Positions 62,855-64,000 of a DNA stretch of 64,000 nucleotides are shown piece after piece. Source of the DNA: Bradyrhizobium erythrophlei (GTDB lineage: Bacteria; Pseudomonadota; Alphaproteobacteria; Rhizobiales; Xanthobacteraceae); contig NZ_LT670849.1 of assembly GCF_900142985.1 (NCBI RefSeq), forward strand, positions 6,960,501 through 7,024,500, given 5' to 3'. How positions within the stretch are numbered: the stretch's first letter is position 1; each line of letters starts with the position of its first letter. The notes under the pieces were generated by a model. That model was given only the letters and a program-made list of their open reading frames with translations. It did not search any database and was not told where the DNA came from. The translations under genes and the position numbers were made by a program.

Positions 62855-63266
62855 ATGGCCCGCAAATCTCACCACATGCCGCTATCCGGCGGCGACCGAA
62901 AGGCGCTGACGAAAGAACTCGGCAAGAGCCGGGCCATGACGCGCATCTTTTGCCGAGCGGTCGGCGGAGAAGCGACGCGAGGGCGAGGCTCTGATTCGCG
63001 AGGCAGACAGCTTTGCCTGCCAGTCCTGGAATGAACGCATGTGGAGCGACGGCGGTCCTATCGATCCCAGCCAGACCGTCGATCAGGCCATTAACGGGTC
63101 CTACCCATGGCTTGAGATCGAATGCTCGCGATGCAAGGCCCGGCGGGATGTCGATCTAGCCGCCCTGCCCCACGTTTCGACTACGTTCGTTCATGACCTC
63201 GCGTCCCGGCTGGTTTGTCAGAAGTGCAGGAAGGCCGGCAAACGTCCGGCTGCGATTTTGCAGTGA
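62855..63266 (+). pseudogene. Decayed copy B of the small island gene, one frameshift
   Basis: The gene reads MARKSHHMPLSGGDRKALTK, ELGKSRAMTRIF, then loses frame at a TTTT run (62948-62951, one T too many). It continues in the next frame as AERSAEKRREGEALIREAD, QSWNERMWSDGGPIDPSQTV, LEIECSRCKARRDVDLAALP and VCQKCRKAGKRP to a stop at 63266. The C-terminal CSRC/CQKC pairs form a zinc ribbon. The 3' part has an internal ATG (63039) and could be read alone. Copy A at 39801-40043 carries other lesions. Confidence 0.7.
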
Positions 63267-63278
63267 GGCGCCCTTACT

Positions 63279-63479
63279 TCATCGGCTGGAGTGCATGGCT
63301 TGCTCAACTTCGTCGGCGAGCCGATTGAGATGCTCATGCAATCTGCCGAACATTTCACGTTTGGTCTCATCTGTAGCTTGGTCGCGGATTGACGCGGCCT
63401 CAATGGCATCCCTTCGAAGCTTTTCAATTGAGGCTTGACAGTCTTGCACCGCCGTCCACCTAGATTTTAGGCCACCCAC
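63279..63479 (-). CDS. Small helical protein, 66 residues
   Basis: RWTAVQDCQASIEKLRRDAI and MFGRLHEHLNRLADEVEQAM form a likely helical hairpin. It starts at GTG (63479), ten bases after the stop of the upstream small gene; a TTG at 63506 is the alternative. The two genes are likely co-transcribed. Function unknown. Confidence 0.55.
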   Translation of the reverse strand: MGGLKSRWTAVQDCQASIEKLRRDAIEAASIRDQATDETKREMFGRLHEHLNRLADEVEQAMHSSR

Positions 63480-63489
63480 CCAGGCGGCC

Positions 63490-63696
63490 TTACTGCGATT
63501 CCTCAACAGTATGAGTGCTTAGCCACGCCTTGTTTTTATAAAGCCTGCGCAGTGAATTGGCTGTTTGGCGGCGGTCATTCCGCTTTGGGCCACGCGGTAA
63601 TGACCGGGCGAACAGGAGCATCTGGCGGCGCAGGTCGATAAGCTCCTGAATGGTGTAAAGGCCCGATGAGGCGATCTTTCGGTTGGCTTGGGGCAT
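63490..63696 (-). CDS. Small helical protein, paralogue of 54799-55005
   Basis: A 68-residue protein, MPQANRKIASSGLYTIQEL at the start, then LIDLRRQMLLFARSLPRGPK, RRQTANSLRRLYKNKAWLS. It matches the 54799 product in length and order of conserved residues (LRRxxLxxARxxPxGxxRN, R-Q-x-A-x-SLR-L, KxWLxxHT). The ATG at 63696 follows GGGGGGAGC. The conserved leader element lies 55 bases upstream. Confidence 0.65.
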   Translation of the reverse strand: MPQANRKIASSGLYTIQELIDLRRQMLLFARSLPRGPKRNDRRQTANSLRRLYKNKAWLSTHTVEESQ

Positions 63697-63750
63697 GATG
63701 CTCCCCCCGAATTGAGATACAGCCATCATGCGCGTCGCATCACCGATGAG

Positions 63751-63768
63751 ATGGTCAATTTTGCTCAC
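63751..63768 (-). promoter_or_regulatory. Conserved leader element GTGAGCAAAATTGACCA, copy 3
   Basis: Identical over 17 bases to copy 1 (54680-54696), though the downstream leader is shorter here (GTG to ATG is 72 bases against 119). In both cases it precedes a member of the same small protein family. Confidence 0.5.
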
Positions 63769-63779
63769 TTCACAAAAAT

Positions 63780-64000
63780 TTAACAAATAGGACCGCTCAG
63801 GCCGCCTTGCTTTGTCAACTCGCGGACTTCGCTGGGTTTGAGATTTAGAATTGCCTCTTGTTCTGGCGTCAAGCTTTCGGCCGCGACTGTGGCCGTCCAG
63901 CCTACTGGTACAGCGCAGAGTACCAGAGTTACTGCTTGGTCTGGTTTGGCTGCGGCGACCCAAAGCTGCCTTTTCGGAAGGCCCCTTATGGAGCTATCCG
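63780..64000 (-). CDS. Partial exported small protein (start outside window)
   Basis: From the right edge the frame reads RGLPKRQLWVAAAKPDQAVT, then LVLCAVPVGWTATVAAES, then LTPEQEAILNLKPSEVRELT, KQGGLSGPIC and TAA at 63782-63780. The hydrophobic run before VAAES looks like a signal peptide, so the mature part would be about 30 residues. The composition is clearly protein-like; the start codon lies beyond the window or is uncertain. Confidence 0.5.
   Translation of the reverse strand, partial: DSSIRGLPKRQLWVAAAKPDQAVTLVLCAVPVGWTATVAAESLTPEQEAILNLKPSEVRELTKQGGLSGPIC

Noticed and set aside
62727..62909. A 60-residue plus frame upstream of the decayed copy B
   Set aside because: It has no ribosome site, its end overlaps the pseudogene in another frame, and its composition is irregular.

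Overview
The window looks like a chromosome segment of a Bradyrhizobium-type alphaproteobacterium. The support is the high GC content, a metC gene divergent from a complete aapJQMP amino-acid ABC operon, a PopZ polar organiser, a GH17 glucan enzyme beside a Tat-exported GH1 glucosidase, and many small proteins of a kind I associate with bradyrhizobia. The species call is an inference; no database could be searched.

Bases 1-38485 are ordinary, densely coding chromosome. In order: a partial GH1 beta-glucosidase divergent from a membrane GH17 protein; an NAD-dependent epimerase; valS; popZ; a TolC-type outer-membrane protein and a Pcm-like methyltransferase; tRNA-Asn; a PAS/GGDEF/EAL cyclic-di-GMP protein with a frameshift near its end; tRNA-Cys; galE; a DTW-domain tRNA-modification enzyme; a three-gene lipid operon (FAD oxidoreductase, DUF1365, cyclopropane synthase); cysK; aapJQMP and metC; a four-gene envelope cluster (LAB_N protein, GT2 transferase, PAP2 phosphatase, ArnT-like transferase) resembling lipid A glycosylation loci; pbpC with its alpha-2-macroglobulin partner; and tRNA-Arg(TCT).

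Right after tRNA-Arg the character changes: small genes on both strands, lower GC, decayed genes, repeats and phage remnants. I read 38486-64000 as a genomic island or stacked mobile elements whose far end is not visible. It contains a packaging module (small and large terminase plus five small genes) without portal, capsid or tail genes; a replication/regulation module (DUF1376-like, TSCPD, PC4-like); a breakpoint where an excisionase-like gene and an SF3 helicase are both cut at their 5' ends; a serine recombinase; and repeats around a cysteine-rich exported protein. Next come a Crp/Fnr regulator with two zinc-ribbon proteins, an SRAP protein, a DUF4145-like protein and a winged-helix protein with a VQIG motif.

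The most interesting candidates are these. At 41155-42069 a stand-alone protein has Thr1, Asp17 and Lys33 exactly as in proteasome/HslV beta subunits. At 43249-44797 two adjacent exported or membrane proteins share the same GGVAIGGNV motif. At 60357-61404 a gene is tandemly duplicated together with its promoter, operator-like palindrome and leader hairpin. A conserved GTGAGC-nnn-ATTGA leader element occurs three times, twice before paralogous small genes. Two differently decayed copies of one gene lie 23 kb apart.
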